DNA of 64,000 bases from Comamonadaceae bacterium. Lineage in GTDB: Bacteria > Pseudomonadota > Gammaproteobacteria > Burkholderiales > Burkholderiaceae_C. The notes below the pieces were generated by a model. The model had not been told where the DNA came from. It ran no database searches and saw only the letters and a program-made list of their open reading frames with translations. The position numbers were made by a program, and so were the translations under genes. Positions 34,337 to 43,110 of this stretch are shown one piece after another; the first letter of the stretch is position 1, and every line of letters starts with the position of its first letter. The stretch is taken from positions 186,001-250,000 of the forward strand of contig JAIXUG010000004.1 of the NCBI GenBank assembly GCA_027484105.1, in the 5' to 3' direction.

Positions 34337-35814
34337 TGGAACAGCCTGTGGGGGTTGGGCGTGAGGCAGGTCCGGTGACAGCCCGGTCGTTCTGGCGTTA
34401 CCTGTGGGCTTGGGCTTTTGGGGCGGTGCTGGCGCTGTGGATGTTGTTGGCGGGTTTGTCTTTTTCCACCGGTTACCACGAGGCCGATGAAATCGGTGAT
34501 GGTTTGCTGGTCTCTGCGGCGCAGTTGCTCTTGAATCAGCCCTGGCCGAGTGCCCCCGATGCACCGGGGGTTGATGCGGGGCTTCTTCAACCGGCAGGGA
34601 TCGAGTCCTTGTCACAAGTCCTGAATGAACACCCCTCCATGGTGTACAGCCCGGTGTTTCATGTGCTGTTGTGGGTGGATGACCGTTTGGTCTGGGACTC
34701 GCATGGCGTGCATGCCCAGCTGCCCCAGCAACTGCCACTGGGCCACCAAACGCTGCGCTTGACCATGCAAGGCAGCACCCAGGAATGGCGGGTGTACGTG
34801 GCTCAATCGCGCCGGGGTGGCCCTCAAGCCTCCGGGGCCGATCCGGGCAATTTGCGCCGCGTCGTGGTGTTTCTGGATCCGGCAAGGCGCGAGGCGCTGG
34901 CCGATGACATTGCCGAACACATTGTTTTGCCAGCGCTGTTTTTTTTGCCATTGGCCGCCTGGATGTTGGCTTCGGCCATACGGCGTGGCTTGTTGCCCCT
35001 CAAGCGCTTGTCGGGTCAGATTTCGACGTTGGACATCGATGCGGGACAAATGCTGGTGCCTCAGCAGCCTTATCAAGAGTTGGGCGTGACCGTGCAAGCC
35101 ATCAACCATTTGGTACAGCGTCTGCAAGCGCAACTTGAGAGGGAGCGGCGTTTTGCGGCCGATGTGGCCCACGAGTTGCGTACCCCCCTGACGGCACTGG
35201 TCTTGCAAGCCCGATTGGCCAGCGACAGTCCCTTGGCGTCCGACAAAACCCAAGCGCTCAAGGCGGTCGAGCAGGGGGCCCGGCAAGCGGCTCGCATTTT
35301 GTCGCAGCTTTTGGATTTGGCACGCGCGCAAAGCCTCCAGGGCGAACTGAAGGACCCTGTCGATCTGTGCGCCCTGGCCCACAGTGTGGTGTCTGAGCAT
35401 GCCGCTTTGGCCCACGAGTTGGGACAAGACATTGCACTGGAGGTCCCCAAGCAAGCCTTGCTGGTGAAAGGACAGGCGACCTTGCTGGCGCTGGCTTTGC
35501 GCAATTTGGTGGACAACGCTTTGCGCCACAACCCAGCCGGTACCTTTGTGGAGGTGCGTGTGGCCCAAGACAGCGCAGGCACTTTGCGCTTGTCGGTCAG
35601 CGACGATGGCAGCGAACTGGTCAGCGAGGCAACGTGTGGACCGGACACTGCACCGGGCTTGTTCAAAGGCCAAGCAGCCGGGCTGGGCATTGGTTTGACT
35701 TTGGTCGAGCGCATCGCACAAAGCCAGGGTGCACAACTGCTGCGTGAGCCCGGGGTTGGGCCATTTGGCAAGCGCTTTGTGTTGATTTGGCAGGCTTCTT
35801 CTTCGCTCGCTTAA
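34336..35814 (+). CDS. Sensor histidine kinase (PmrB/QseC type)
   Basis: A 492-residue inner-membrane kinase. The first membrane segment lies near residues 22-45, a periplasmic sensor of about 145 residues follows, and the second segment is near 195-215. The H-box is FAADVAHELRTPLTAL, the N-box is LVDNALRHNPAGTF, and the G-box LGIGLTLVERIAQ is present near the end. The periplasmic part has few acidic clusters of the kind that bind Fe3+ or cationic peptides, so the signal is not clear. It pairs with the response regulator, translationally coupled. Confidence 0.92.
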   Translation: MEQPVGVGREAGPVTARSFWRYLWAWAFGAVLALWMLLAGLSFSTGYHEADEIGDGLLVSAAQLLLNQPWPSAPDAPGVDAGLLQPAGIESLSQVLNEHPSMVYSPVFHVLLWVDDRLVWDSHGVHAQLPQQLPLGHQTLRLTMQGSTQEWRVYVAQSRRGGPQASGADPGNLRRVVVFLDPARREALADDIAEHIVLPALFFLPLAAWMLASAIRRGLLPLKRLSGQISTLDIDAGQMLVPQQPYQELGVTVQAINHLVQRLQAQLERERRFAADVAHELRTPLTALVLQARLASDSPLASDKTQALKAVEQGARQAARILSQLLDLARAQSLQGELKDPVDLCALAHSVVSEHAALAHELGQDIALEVPKQALLVKGQATLLALALRNLVDNALRHNPAGTFVEVRVAQDSAGTLRLSVSDDGSELVSEATCGPDTAPGLFKGQAAGLGIGLTLVERIAQSQGAQLLREPGVGPFGKRFVLIWQASSSLA

Positions 35815-35818
35815 GCGG

Positions 35819-35835
35819 CTTAATGTTGCGGTAAG
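35819..35835 (+). promoter_or_regulatory. PmrA-box-like site in front of eptA
   Basis: CTTAAT at 35819-35824 and GGTAAG at 35830-35835 are separated by five bases; ten of the twelve fixed positions of the PmrA box agree. A further CTTAAG at 35810-35815 lies just upstream, across the kinase stop codon, with nine-base spacing. The box ends 45 bases before the eptA start, suited to control by the encoded regulator. Confidence 0.5.
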
Positions 35836-35880
35836 TTTGGGTTTTCACAATGGTGGCTGTTGTGTCACTTTGTGTTGCCC

Positions 35881-37659
35881 ATGAGCCTTTTTTTTGCTTC
35901 TGTTCTTGCCGATGCGCCTGTGGCGGCGCCCAAAGGGGACCGGGTCTGGCACCCTTTGACACTGGTCATGGTCTTGGCCCTGTGGCTCACAACCCTGGGT
36001 AATGTGCCTTTGTGGCGAGCCCTGTGGGCCTTGAACGATCACCATGACCTGCGCAGCATGCTGGGTTTGGCGGCTTTCGGTGTGATTGTGCTGATGGCCA
36101 TGGCCGTGCTGGTGAGTGTTCTGGTCTGGCCACGCTGGCGCAAGCCGATGGGCGTGGTCTTGCTGATGGTGGCTGCGGCCAACAGCTACTTCATGGTCAC
36201 CTATGGCGTTGTCATGGACCCCAGCATGATGGTCAACACCCTCCAGACCGATCTGCGCGAGGTGCGTGATTTGCTGTCCTGGTCCATGTTGATCGTCCTG
36301 GTATGGGGCGTGGTGCTGCCGGGGGTGTGGTGGTGGCGACAGCCTGTCCAAAGGTGGCCTGCACTGCCACTGATGCTGCGACAGCTGGGTTTTGCTGCCT
36401 TGGCTTTGGTGCTGATGTTGGTCGTCATCTGGGCTTCATTCCAGGATTTGGCCTCGACCATGCGCAACCACAAATCCTTGCGCTACATGGTCAACCCTTT
36501 CAACACGGTCTATGCCGGCACGCGCATCGTGGCAGGGCAGGCCACTCAGACGGGCCAGCCTTTACAGCCCATTGGCGAAGATGCGCTGGTGGTGCGCAGC
36601 GCCAGTGCAGCGAGCGCTGCACCCTTGTTGGTGTTGGTGGTGGGAGAAACGGTACGGGCTGCGAATTTCGGCTTGGCAGGCTATGCGCGCGACACCACGC
36701 CGCAACTGCGGCAGTTGCAAGATGCAGGTGAGTTGTCCTATTTTTCCCAAGTGCGCTCTTGTGGCACGAACACCCAGGTGTCGGTGCCTTGCATGTTTTC
36801 TCATCTGGGGCGTGAAGCTTACGGGCAAAGCAAGCAAAAATTTGAAAACTTGCTGGATGTGTTGCAACGCGCTGGCATGCGGGTGCTTTGGCTGGACAAC
36901 CAGTCGGGTTGCAAAGGGGTGTGTGACCGGGTGGCCCATGCCAACACCCGCGAACTGAAGGACCCGGTCTTTTGCCCCCAAGGCGAGTGTTTCGACGAGA
37001 TCATGCTGCACGTCTTGCCCGAGCGCCTGGCCGAGTTGGAGCGCGGCAGCCTGTCTGGCCCGCCTGCGGCAGGCACCGTGGTCGTGCTGCACCAAATGGG
37101 CAACCACGGCCCGGCCTACTTCAAACGCACACCGGACAACATGAAGCCGTATCAGCCTGAATGTCGCAGCCAGGTGCTGCAAGACTGTCCTGCGCAGGAC
37201 ATCGTCAACGCTTACGACAATGCGGTGCGCTACACCGACCATTTTTTGGCGCAAACCGTGCGTTGGCTCAAAACCCAAAAACGTCCTACCGCGCTGTTGT
37301 ATGTGTCTGATCACGGCGAGTCTTTGGGCGAAAAAGGCTTGTACCTGCATGGCATGCCCTACATGATGGCCCCGCCTGAGCAGACCCACGTGCCCATGGC
37401 GCTGTGGTTGTCAAAGCCCATGCAGGCTCAGCTGGGTTGGGACGCCAAGTGTTGGCAAAACAAGGCGACCGATCCGATCACCCATGATCATTATTTTCAT
37501 TCGGTGCTGAGCTTGGCCAGGGTCAAGACCCGCTGGCAGCAGCCTGAACGCGATGTCTTTTCGGCCTGTGCGACTGGCTCGCGTCAGGCAGATGCCATCA
37601 GTGTGCCCACCAACGCCACAGGGCACTCAGCCAAACGCCACCACACAAGAGCAGGCTGA
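35881..37659 (+). CDS. eptA: Lipid A phosphoethanolamine transferase
   Basis: A 592-residue enzyme: five N-terminal membrane segments (about residues 20-185) then a periplasmic alkaline phosphatase-fold domain. The zinc and catalytic residues are in VVGETVRAANFGLAGYARDTTP (Glu) and CGTNTQVSVPCMFSHLGR (phospho-threonine), with VSDHGESLGEKGLYLHGMPY carrying the Asp-His pair and a further His. Cysteines suited to the family's disulphides are present. It moves phosphoethanolamine from phosphatidylethanolamine onto lipid A, giving resistance to cationic peptides and leaving diacylglycerol. A GTG at 35860 is an alternative start. Its last 62 bases overlap the convergent dgkA gene. Confidence 0.93.
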   Translation: MSLFFASVLADAPVAAPKGDRVWHPLTLVMVLALWLTTLGNVPLWRALWALNDHHDLRSMLGLAAFGVIVLMAMAVLVSVLVWPRWRKPMGVVLLMVAAANSYFMVTYGVVMDPSMMVNTLQTDLREVRDLLSWSMLIVLVWGVVLPGVWWWRQPVQRWPALPLMLRQLGFAALALVLMLVVIWASFQDLASTMRNHKSLRYMVNPFNTVYAGTRIVAGQATQTGQPLQPIGEDALVVRSASAASAAPLLVLVVGETVRAANFGLAGYARDTTPQLRQLQDAGELSYFSQVRSCGTNTQVSVPCMFSHLGREAYGQSKQKFENLLDVLQRAGMRVLWLDNQSGCKGVCDRVAHANTRELKDPVFCPQGECFDEIMLHVLPERLAELERGSLSGPPAAGTVVVLHQMGNHGPAYFKRTPDNMKPYQPECRSQVLQDCPAQDIVNAYDNAVRYTDHFLAQTVRWLKTQKRPTALLYVSDHGESLGEKGLYLHGMPYMMAPPEQTHVPMALWLSKPMQAQLGWDAKCWQNKATDPITHDHYFHSVLSLARVKTRWQQPERDVFSACATGSRQADAISVPTNATGHSAKRHHTRAG

Positions 37660-37984
37660 GCAAGACAGCGGCGCTGGCCGTGTCCTTGGCGCGTTTGGAC
37701 TGGGCATGCCATTGCGGACCAACCCGGTCAATGGCCGCCTCGACGGCGGTGTTGAGCAACTCCACCACCAGCACAGCCAGCACCACACCGACCAAGATCA
37801 ACGTTTCGGCCCAGCTTTGGCCCAACCACCAGGCCGCAGGCAGTATCAGCACGGCCAAAATCGCCTCTTGCCGAAAAGCCGGTTCGCGCCAGCCCGCCCG
37901 CAAGCCTTCGACAGAGAAAAAAAATGCGTGCCAGACGCGGGACAGGCCCTGGCGTTTGGGCGAAACAGTGGGTTGGTCGTTCAT
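37598..37984 (-). CDS. dgkA: Diacylglycerol kinase
   Basis: A 128-residue inner-membrane enzyme with three membrane segments. Family marks are GLRAGWREPAFRQEAILAV, VVELLNTAVEAAIDRVG (catalytic and metal-binding Glu/Asn) and SKRAKDTASAAVLLSLL. It phosphorylates diacylglycerol to phosphatidic acid. EptA produces diacylglycerol, so this enzyme would recycle the by-product, which explains its place beside eptA. The two genes are convergent and overlap tail to tail by 62 bases, so simultaneous high expression may produce opposing transcripts. Confidence 0.95.
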   Translation of the reverse strand: MNDQPTVSPKRQGLSRVWHAFFFSVEGLRAGWREPAFRQEAILAVLILPAAWWLGQSWAETLILVGVVLAVLVVELLNTAVEAAIDRVGPQWHAQSKRAKDTASAAVLLSLLLCGGVWLSALWRWWAH

Positions 37985-38062
37985 GGGGTGCAGCGTGTCA
38001 AATGTGGCCAGCTTAATGCTGCCATGTTAACGGGCGCTTATCGCCAGCTGCTCGGGTGCCGC

Positions 38063-39016
38063 TCAAACCACTTTGACAAACTCCCGAGCCAAGGTGACTG
38101 CCACCGGTCCCAACAGCACCGTCAGCAAGGACGGAAAGACGCAAAAAATCAGGGGAATCAGCAGTTTGACCGGGAGTTTGGCGGCGGCCTCTTCGGCCTT
38201 CAGGCGCCGCTGGATGCGCAGGGCCTCGGCGTAAACGGCCAGCGATTCGGACACGCTGGTGCCAAATCGGTCGGCCTGGATCAGCATGACCACCAAGGCG
38301 TCGATCTCTTTGAGTCCGATGCGTTGCGACAGATGGCGCAGCGCATCGGCCCGCGAAGCCCCCGCTCGCAGGGCCAAGCCGGTCAGGGCAAATTCTTCGG
38401 ACAACAAAGGGCGAGCATGGCGCATTTCGCGGCCGACCCGCTCAATGGCGGCATCCAGGCCAAGCCCGGCTTGCACGCACAGACGCAAAAGGTCCAAGGC
38501 ATCGGGAAACGCATGCGACAGCGCCAGTTGGCGGCGCTGAATGCGCATGTTCAGCAGCGCATCTGGCGAGTAATAGCCCACCGCTGCCGCTGCCGTGACC
38601 AAGGCCAGGCGCGTCATCCCGGCGGGCAACCACTGGTTGACCTCGAGCAGCGCCCAGGTCAGTGCCGGCAGCATCACCGTGAGCAGGGTTTTGCTGCTGT
38701 AAAAGATGGGCAGAGCCGATGGTGCACGCCATCCCGCTTGCACCAAGCGCAGGCGCAAGGCGGTAGGCTGCTCACTGTCTCCGCCCGACAGGCCTGCCGT
38801 CCAGGGACTGAGCCACAGCAGGGCAGACAACAAGCGGCTTTGGGCTTGTTGCCAGGCTCGGGTTGGCGTGACGCCAGCGTTCGCCTGCGTCGGTTGGGTC
38901 AGCTGCGCCAGGCGTAGCCCGCCGGGGTCAGGCAGCCAGCGCACCAGCACGGCCAAGCTGATGGTCACCACCAGGGCGAACACCAATGCGGAAAAAATCA
39001 AGGTGGCAGTCGTCAT
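38063..39016 (-). CDS. tadC: Tad pilus inner-membrane platform protein TadC
   Basis: A 317-residue T2SSF-domain protein, last gene of the minus-strand pilus operon. The GspF/TadC core appears as FPDALDLLRLCVQAGLGLDAAIERVGREM and DALRHLSQRIGLKEIDALVVMLIQADRFGTSVSESLAVYAEALRIQRRLKAEE, flanked by membrane segments at both ends. Together with TadB it forms the inner-membrane platform that couples the ATPase to pilin assembly. It follows tadB by 19 bases. Confidence 0.92.
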   Translation of the reverse strand: MTTATLIFSALVFALVVTISLAVLVRWLPDPGGLRLAQLTQPTQANAGVTPTRAWQQAQSRLLSALLWLSPWTAGLSGGDSEQPTALRLRLVQAGWRAPSALPIFYSSKTLLTVMLPALTWALLEVNQWLPAGMTRLALVTAAAAVGYYSPDALLNMRIQRRQLALSHAFPDALDLLRLCVQAGLGLDAAIERVGREMRHARPLLSEEFALTGLALRAGASRADALRHLSQRIGLKEIDALVVMLIQADRFGTSVSESLAVYAEALRIQRRLKAEEAAAKLPVKLLIPLIFCVFPSLLTVLLGPVAVTLAREFVKVV

Positions 39017-39035
39017 GTGGGATGCTTTGTGAAGG

Positions 39036-40019
39036 TCAAACGCGGATCTGGATCATCTTCCACATCCACAGGATGCCGATGCCCATCAAGACCAATGAAA
39101 AATACACCAGCTGCAAGCCCAAGGGGTCGGTCCAGAGCTTGGAGATGAAGGCGGGGTTGAGCAAACTCATGGCTGCGGCCAGGGCAAAAGGCAAGAGCGA
39201 CAAAATCACCGCCGATATGCGGCCCTCCGCCGACAACACCCGCACCACACCCGCTATTTTTTGGCGCTCGCGGATCAGCTGCGCCGTGTTCTTGAGCACC
39301 TCGGCCAGGTTGCCGCCGGTTTCGCTTTGGATGACCACAGCCACCACAAAATACTGCACATCCTCGCTCGCCACCCGGTGTGACAGGGCTTGCAGCGCTT
39401 GGGTGGTGCTGACGCCGAAGTTGATCTCTTCAAACACGGCCCGCAGCTCCTGGGACAAGGGGGGCGCGCAGTCTTTGGCGGCCACCTGCAAGGCGCTGGT
39501 GAACGCGTGGCCTGCTTGCATGGAACGTGCAATCAGGTCGAGTGCGTCGGGCAGGGCTTGGCCCATCTGCACCATGCGCTGGCTGCGGCGGTGTTGCAAA
39601 AATGCGGCCAACACCAGCAGTGCCAAGCCCGCGACAGCCCATGACAAAACCATGGGCCAGCCCAGACCGATACCCAGCGCCATGCTCAGCACCCACAACA
39701 GGGCGGTCATGGCCAGGGTTTGGGCCACCGTCAAACTCAAGCCGGTTTGCTGCAAAAAATGGTCCAGGGCCTGCGCTGCGCGCCAACTTTGCAGCCACTG
39801 CTCCAGCCATGCCCATTGGCTCAAACGCCGTCTCGAACGCAGCTTCAAGCCAGGTTCGGATGGGCCCGATGAACCCACCGCGGTCGCGGTTTTCAGTCTT
39901 TTCGCCAAGGCTTTTCGGCGTGGGTCGAGGTGCTGTTGCCACAGCCCCAAAGCCCCCCAAGCCGTGAAGACCAGGCACAGTGCGGTCAATGTCCAAAAAA
40001 TCCAGTAGGCCTGGCTCAT
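39036..40019 (-). CDS. tadB: Tad pilus inner-membrane platform protein TadB
   Basis: A 327-residue T2SSF-domain protein with an N-terminal membrane segment ([22 protein letters not shown]), a second pair near residues 110-155, and the core [28 protein letters not shown] and [51 protein letters not shown]. It is the partner of TadC. Its start is four bases before the end of tadA, so the two are tightly linked. Confidence 0.92.
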   Translation of the reverse strand: MSQAYWIFWTLTALCLVFTAWGALGLWQQHLDPRRKALAKRLKTATAVGSSGPSEPGLKLRSRRRLSQWAWLEQWLQSWRAAQALDHFLQQTGLSLTVAQTLAMTALLWVLSMALGIGLGWPMVLSWAVAGLALLVLAAFLQHRRSQRMVQMGQALPDALDLIARSMQAGHAFTSALQVAAKDCAPPLSQELRAVFEEINFGVSTTQALQALSHRVASEDVQYFVVAVVIQSETGGNLAEVLKNTAQLIRERQKIAGVVRVLSAEGRISAVILSLLPFALAAAMSLLNPAFISKLWTDPLGLQLVYFSLVLMGIGILWMWKMIQIRV

Positions 40020-40022
40020 GGT

Positions 40023-41435
40023 TCAGCTCCAACCCTGTGTGGGCTCAAACAACTTGTCGCTCAGCACAATGCCGCGGGTGCTCAGGCGCTGGGCAAATTT
40101 GGGTCGAATGCCGGTCGCCACAAAGGCGCCCAGCACGCGACCTTCTGGCGACAGACCGGTTTGGTCAAACTTGAAAATCTCCTGCATGCTGATCACATCC
40201 CCTTCGATGCCCGTGATTTCTTGCAGGCTGGTGACTTTGCGTTGGCCGTCGGACAGGCGTGAGACCTGGATCACCACCGACAGCGCCGAGCCGATCTGTT
40301 GCCGCATGGCGCGGGACTCGGCCTTGAGGCCCGCCATGCCCAGCATGTGTTCGAGGCGGGTCAGCGCATCCCGCGGCGAGTTGGCGTGGATGGTGGTCAT
40401 GGAGCCATCGTGCCCGGTGTTCATGGCTTGCAACATGTCCAGCACTTCGCCACCCCGCACCTCGCCCATGATGATGCGGTCCGGCCGCATGCGCAGGCTG
40501 TTGCGCAACAGATCGCGCTGCGAGATCTCACCCTTGCCCTCGATGTTGGGCGGGCGCGACTCCATGCGCACCACATGGGGTTGCTGCAGTTGCAACTCGG
40601 CCGCATCTTCGATGGTGATGATGCGCTCGTCTGCCGGGATGCTCGCCGACATCACGTTCAGCAAAGTGGTTTTGCCGCTGCCGGTGCCCCCCGAGACCAG
40701 CAGGTTCAAACGCGCCTTGACCAAGCCCTGAATCAGCTCCGCCATCCCGGCGGTCATGGCCCCAAAACCGATCAGATCCTGGACCGTGAAGGGCACCACC
40801 GCAAAGCGCCGGATCGACAGCAGGGGTCCGTCAATGGCCAGTGGCGGGATGACCGCGTTGACGCGCGAACCGTCAGGCAGCCGTGCATCGACCATGGGGC
40901 TCATTTCGTCCACCCGCCTGCCGATGCGCGAGACGATGCGATCGATCACCCTCAGCAGGTGGGCTTCGTTGTCAAACTGCACATCGGTGTGCACGATTTT
41001 GCCGCGCCGCTCTGCATAGACCTGGTAAGGGCCGTTGACCAAAATATCGGACACCGTGGGGTCCGACAACAAAGGCTCGATCGGCCCCAGACCCAACATC
41101 TCATCCTGAATGCCCTGGATGATTTGCCTGCGATCCGTTTCGTTCAGCGCCAGTTTGTGGGTCTGGATCAGCTCTTCGGTCAGCACCTTGAGCTCTTGGC
41201 GCAGTCGCTCGGGGGCCATGCTTTCCATGCGCTGCCAGTCCATCAAGGACAAAATCTCTTGGTGGATTTGCGCCTTGACGTCGTCCAATCCTTTTCCGTT
41301 CGGGCGCTGGCTGCCGAACACGTTCAGCTCACCGCCCCAAAAGGCATGACCGTTGTGCAGGGGCGACTGTGCTGCATCCGCCAGGGCGTTGAGGGGCACA
41401 GTCGTTTCAAATTGGGAACGCAAGGTGGGGTTCAC
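40023..41435 (-). CDS. tadA: Tad pilus assembly ATPase TadA (CpaF)
   Basis: A secretion ATPase of about 470 residues. I choose the GTG at 41435, after a GGAGTCCTCT ribosome site; a longer frame enters tadZ. Motifs are the Walker [13 protein letters not shown], the Asp box [38 protein letters not shown] and the His box. The N-terminal domain has [14 protein letters not shown] and [26 protein letters not shown]. It powers assembly of Flp pili in the cytoplasm. Confidence 0.92.
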   Translation of the reverse strand: MNPTLRSQFETTVPLNALADAAQSPLHNGHAFWGGELNVFGSQRPNGKGLDDVKAQIHQEILSLMDWQRMESMAPERLRQELKVLTEELIQTHKLALNETDRRQIIQGIQDEMLGLGPIEPLLSDPTVSDILVNGPYQVYAERRGKIVHTDVQFDNEAHLLRVIDRIVSRIGRRVDEMSPMVDARLPDGSRVNAVIPPLAIDGPLLSIRRFAVVPFTVQDLIGFGAMTAGMAELIQGLVKARLNLLVSGGTGSGKTTLLNVMSASIPADERIITIEDAAELQLQQPHVVRMESRPPNIEGKGEISQRDLLRNSLRMRPDRIIMGEVRGGEVLDMLQAMNTGHDGSMTTIHANSPRDALTRLEHMLGMAGLKAESRAMRQQIGSALSVVIQVSRLSDGQRKVTSLQEITGIEGDVISMQEIFKFDQTGLSPEGRVLGAFVATGIRPKFAQRLSTRGIVLSDKLFEPTQGWS

Positions 41436-41475
41436 AGAGGACTCCGGTAAGGCTGGCCCGTGAGGTGGGACGGGT

Positions 41476-42720
41476 TCAAGCGGTTTGGCCCATCCAGCGC
41501 TGCAACCAATGGCGTTGACGGGCAGGGGTGGTGTCCAGCAAAGCGGCGCTGGTTTTTCGCAAGGCGTGCATGACGGTGTTGTGGTCGTGCACCGCCGACA
41601 GCGGTTGACCGGTGTGCAGCGATTCGCCCACCCATTGGGGCTTGCTGGGGATGGTCTGGTGCACCGGCAGACCCACGGCTTTTTCGAGCTCAGGCAGGCT
41701 GACCCAACCGTCCGGCTCGTAGCGGTTAACCAAGAGTCGCAGCTTGTGCTCATTCAAGCCGAGCGACAGCAAGGTGTTGACCAGTCTTTGGGCGTCGCGC
41801 ACATCCGGTGTCTGGTTTTGCATCACGATGTAGACCACATCCGCCAAATCCAGGACCTTGAGCGACAACGCATTCAGGATGCGCGGCAGGTCCACCACCA
41901 CATGGTCATGTTGGCTGCGCACCAAAGTAAGCACCTTGTCGATGTCTTGGGCGCTGATGGTCATGGCCTTGTCCAGCGTGTGAGGGGCCGCCAGCAGGTT
42001 CAGGCGTGGCGTGACGGCGTACAGGCAACTGGACAACAGCTGCGCATCCAGACGGTCGATTTGGCGCGTCAGGTCGCTGAGCGTGTTTTTGTTGGCGCCA
42101 CTGCCCAGGTAAAAGGACGCATCACCCGACTGCAGGTCCAGGTCGACAAAGGCGCATTGGCGATCGAATTCCGTGGCCATGATGTGGGCCATGTTGGCCG
42201 CCAGAAAGCTGGTGCCATTGCCACCTTTGCAGCCCATGAAGGCCACCAGCCGACCGGGTTGGCGTGGGGCAGAGACCTTGGCCGAGTTTTCGGAGTTCTT
42301 TGGGGGCGTGTCTTGCGGCATGTCGTCAGGCCGCGCAGAAAGCCGCTCGGTCCAGCGCTGTAAGCTTTTGGCCAGGTCCTGCGGCGCCGTGGCCAGGGGC
42401 AAGACTTCGCGCACACCGGCTTTCATGGCCTGCACGAGCAATGTGGGGCTGTTGTCTTCGCTCAGCAACAACACATTCAATTGGGGGCGGGTGCGCAGCC
42501 AGTGGTCCAAGTCCTGCAGGTCTTGTAGAGAGGTCTGGGCAGGGTGTTCCAGCAGCACCAGGTCTTGGGCTTGGGCGTTCGCCAGCCCTGCCAGCGATGC
42601 GGCCAGGCGCTGCCCGGGCAATCGCAGTGGGGCGCTGCCCCAATTCAAGCCCAATGGGGTGATGATGCTGCGCCACTGAGCCAGCAAGGTGGCGCTGGAG
42701 GTGATGAGGTGGATGGCCAT
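41476..42720 (-). CDS. tadZ: Tad pilus localisation ATPase TadZ (CpaE)
   Basis: A 414-residue MinD/ParA-fold protein with a receiver-like N-terminal domain (LVLLEHPAQTSLQDLQDL...NVLLLSEDNSPTLLVQAMKAGVREVLPL). The deviant Walker A is GCKGGNGTSFLAANMAH, with the Walker A' VDLDLQSGDASFYLG and the FVDLDLQ/VVDLPR aspartates. TadZ/CpaE marks the pole for pilus assembly. It is upstream of tadA with a 40-base gap, co-directional. Confidence 0.9.
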   Translation of the reverse strand: MAIHLITSSATLLAQWRSIITPLGLNWGSAPLRLPGQRLAASLAGLANAQAQDLVLLEHPAQTSLQDLQDLDHWLRTRPQLNVLLLSEDNSPTLLVQAMKAGVREVLPLATAPQDLAKSLQRWTERLSARPDDMPQDTPPKNSENSAKVSAPRQPGRLVAFMGCKGGNGTSFLAANMAHIMATEFDRQCAFVDLDLQSGDASFYLGSGANKNTLSDLTRQIDRLDAQLLSSCLYAVTPRLNLLAAPHTLDKAMTISAQDIDKVLTLVRSQHDHVVVDLPRILNALSLKVLDLADVVYIVMQNQTPDVRDAQRLVNTLLSLGLNEHKLRLLVNRYEPDGWVSLPELEKAVGLPVHQTIPSKPQWVGESLHTGQPLSAVHDHNTVMHALRKTSAALLDTTPARQRHWLQRWMGQTA

Positions 42721-42730
42721 CAGCAGCCTT

Positions 42731-43096
42731 TCAGCGTTTGATCAGTGAACCCGAGCCCACCGACGTTCCGGCGGCTGCGTTCGTGGGAGAGGCAAAACTT
42801 TCCTGATAGCGCTGAATGGCCGACTGGGCGCTTTCGCCATCGCTGTCTCTGGGGGCTTGATGGGCATCACCCCTCATGCGAGGGTGGCCACCCTGCATGG
42901 AGGCCATGCATTCACGGTGCGAGCGCCAGAGTGCGCAACTGGCCATGGGCAAATTTTGGGTTTGCTGAACCAGGGCTTGTTGCACCGACAAGCCAAAGTA
43001 CTGGTCAACTGCGGTGGGGGGCGATTGGCAGGCGGACAGTGCAACGCAGCACAGGCCCACGAGCCAGACACGGGAGAGGGGGTAGTCATTGGGCAT
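42731..43096 (-). CDS. Small lipoprotein of the Tad locus, possible CpaD-like accessory
   Basis: A 121-residue protein with a signal peptide and lipobox (VALSACQSPP; lipid cysteine at about 23). Two further cysteines follow (ASCALWRSHRECMAS). The rest, SDGESAQSAIQRYQESF and a serine/glycine-rich tail, has no known domain. Position between the secretin and TadZ genes is that of cpaD/rcpB, whose products help the secretin insert, but it is shorter than typical CpaD (about 200). Its function is inferred from position alone. Confidence 0.75.
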   Translation of the reverse strand: MPNDYPLSRVWLVGLCCVALSACQSPPTAVDQYFGLSVQQALVQQTQNLPMASCALWRSHRECMASMQGGHPRMRGDAHQAPRDSDGESAQSAIQRYQESFASPTNAAAGTSVGSGSLIKR

Positions 43097-43110
43097 GGTC
43101 AGCTCCAGGG

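Noticed and set aside
38012-38017. CTTAAT half site in front of dgkA that could extend the PmrA regulon.
   Set aside because: The second TTAA element is 14 rather than 11 bases away and does not fit the box on either strand, so no support beyond chance.
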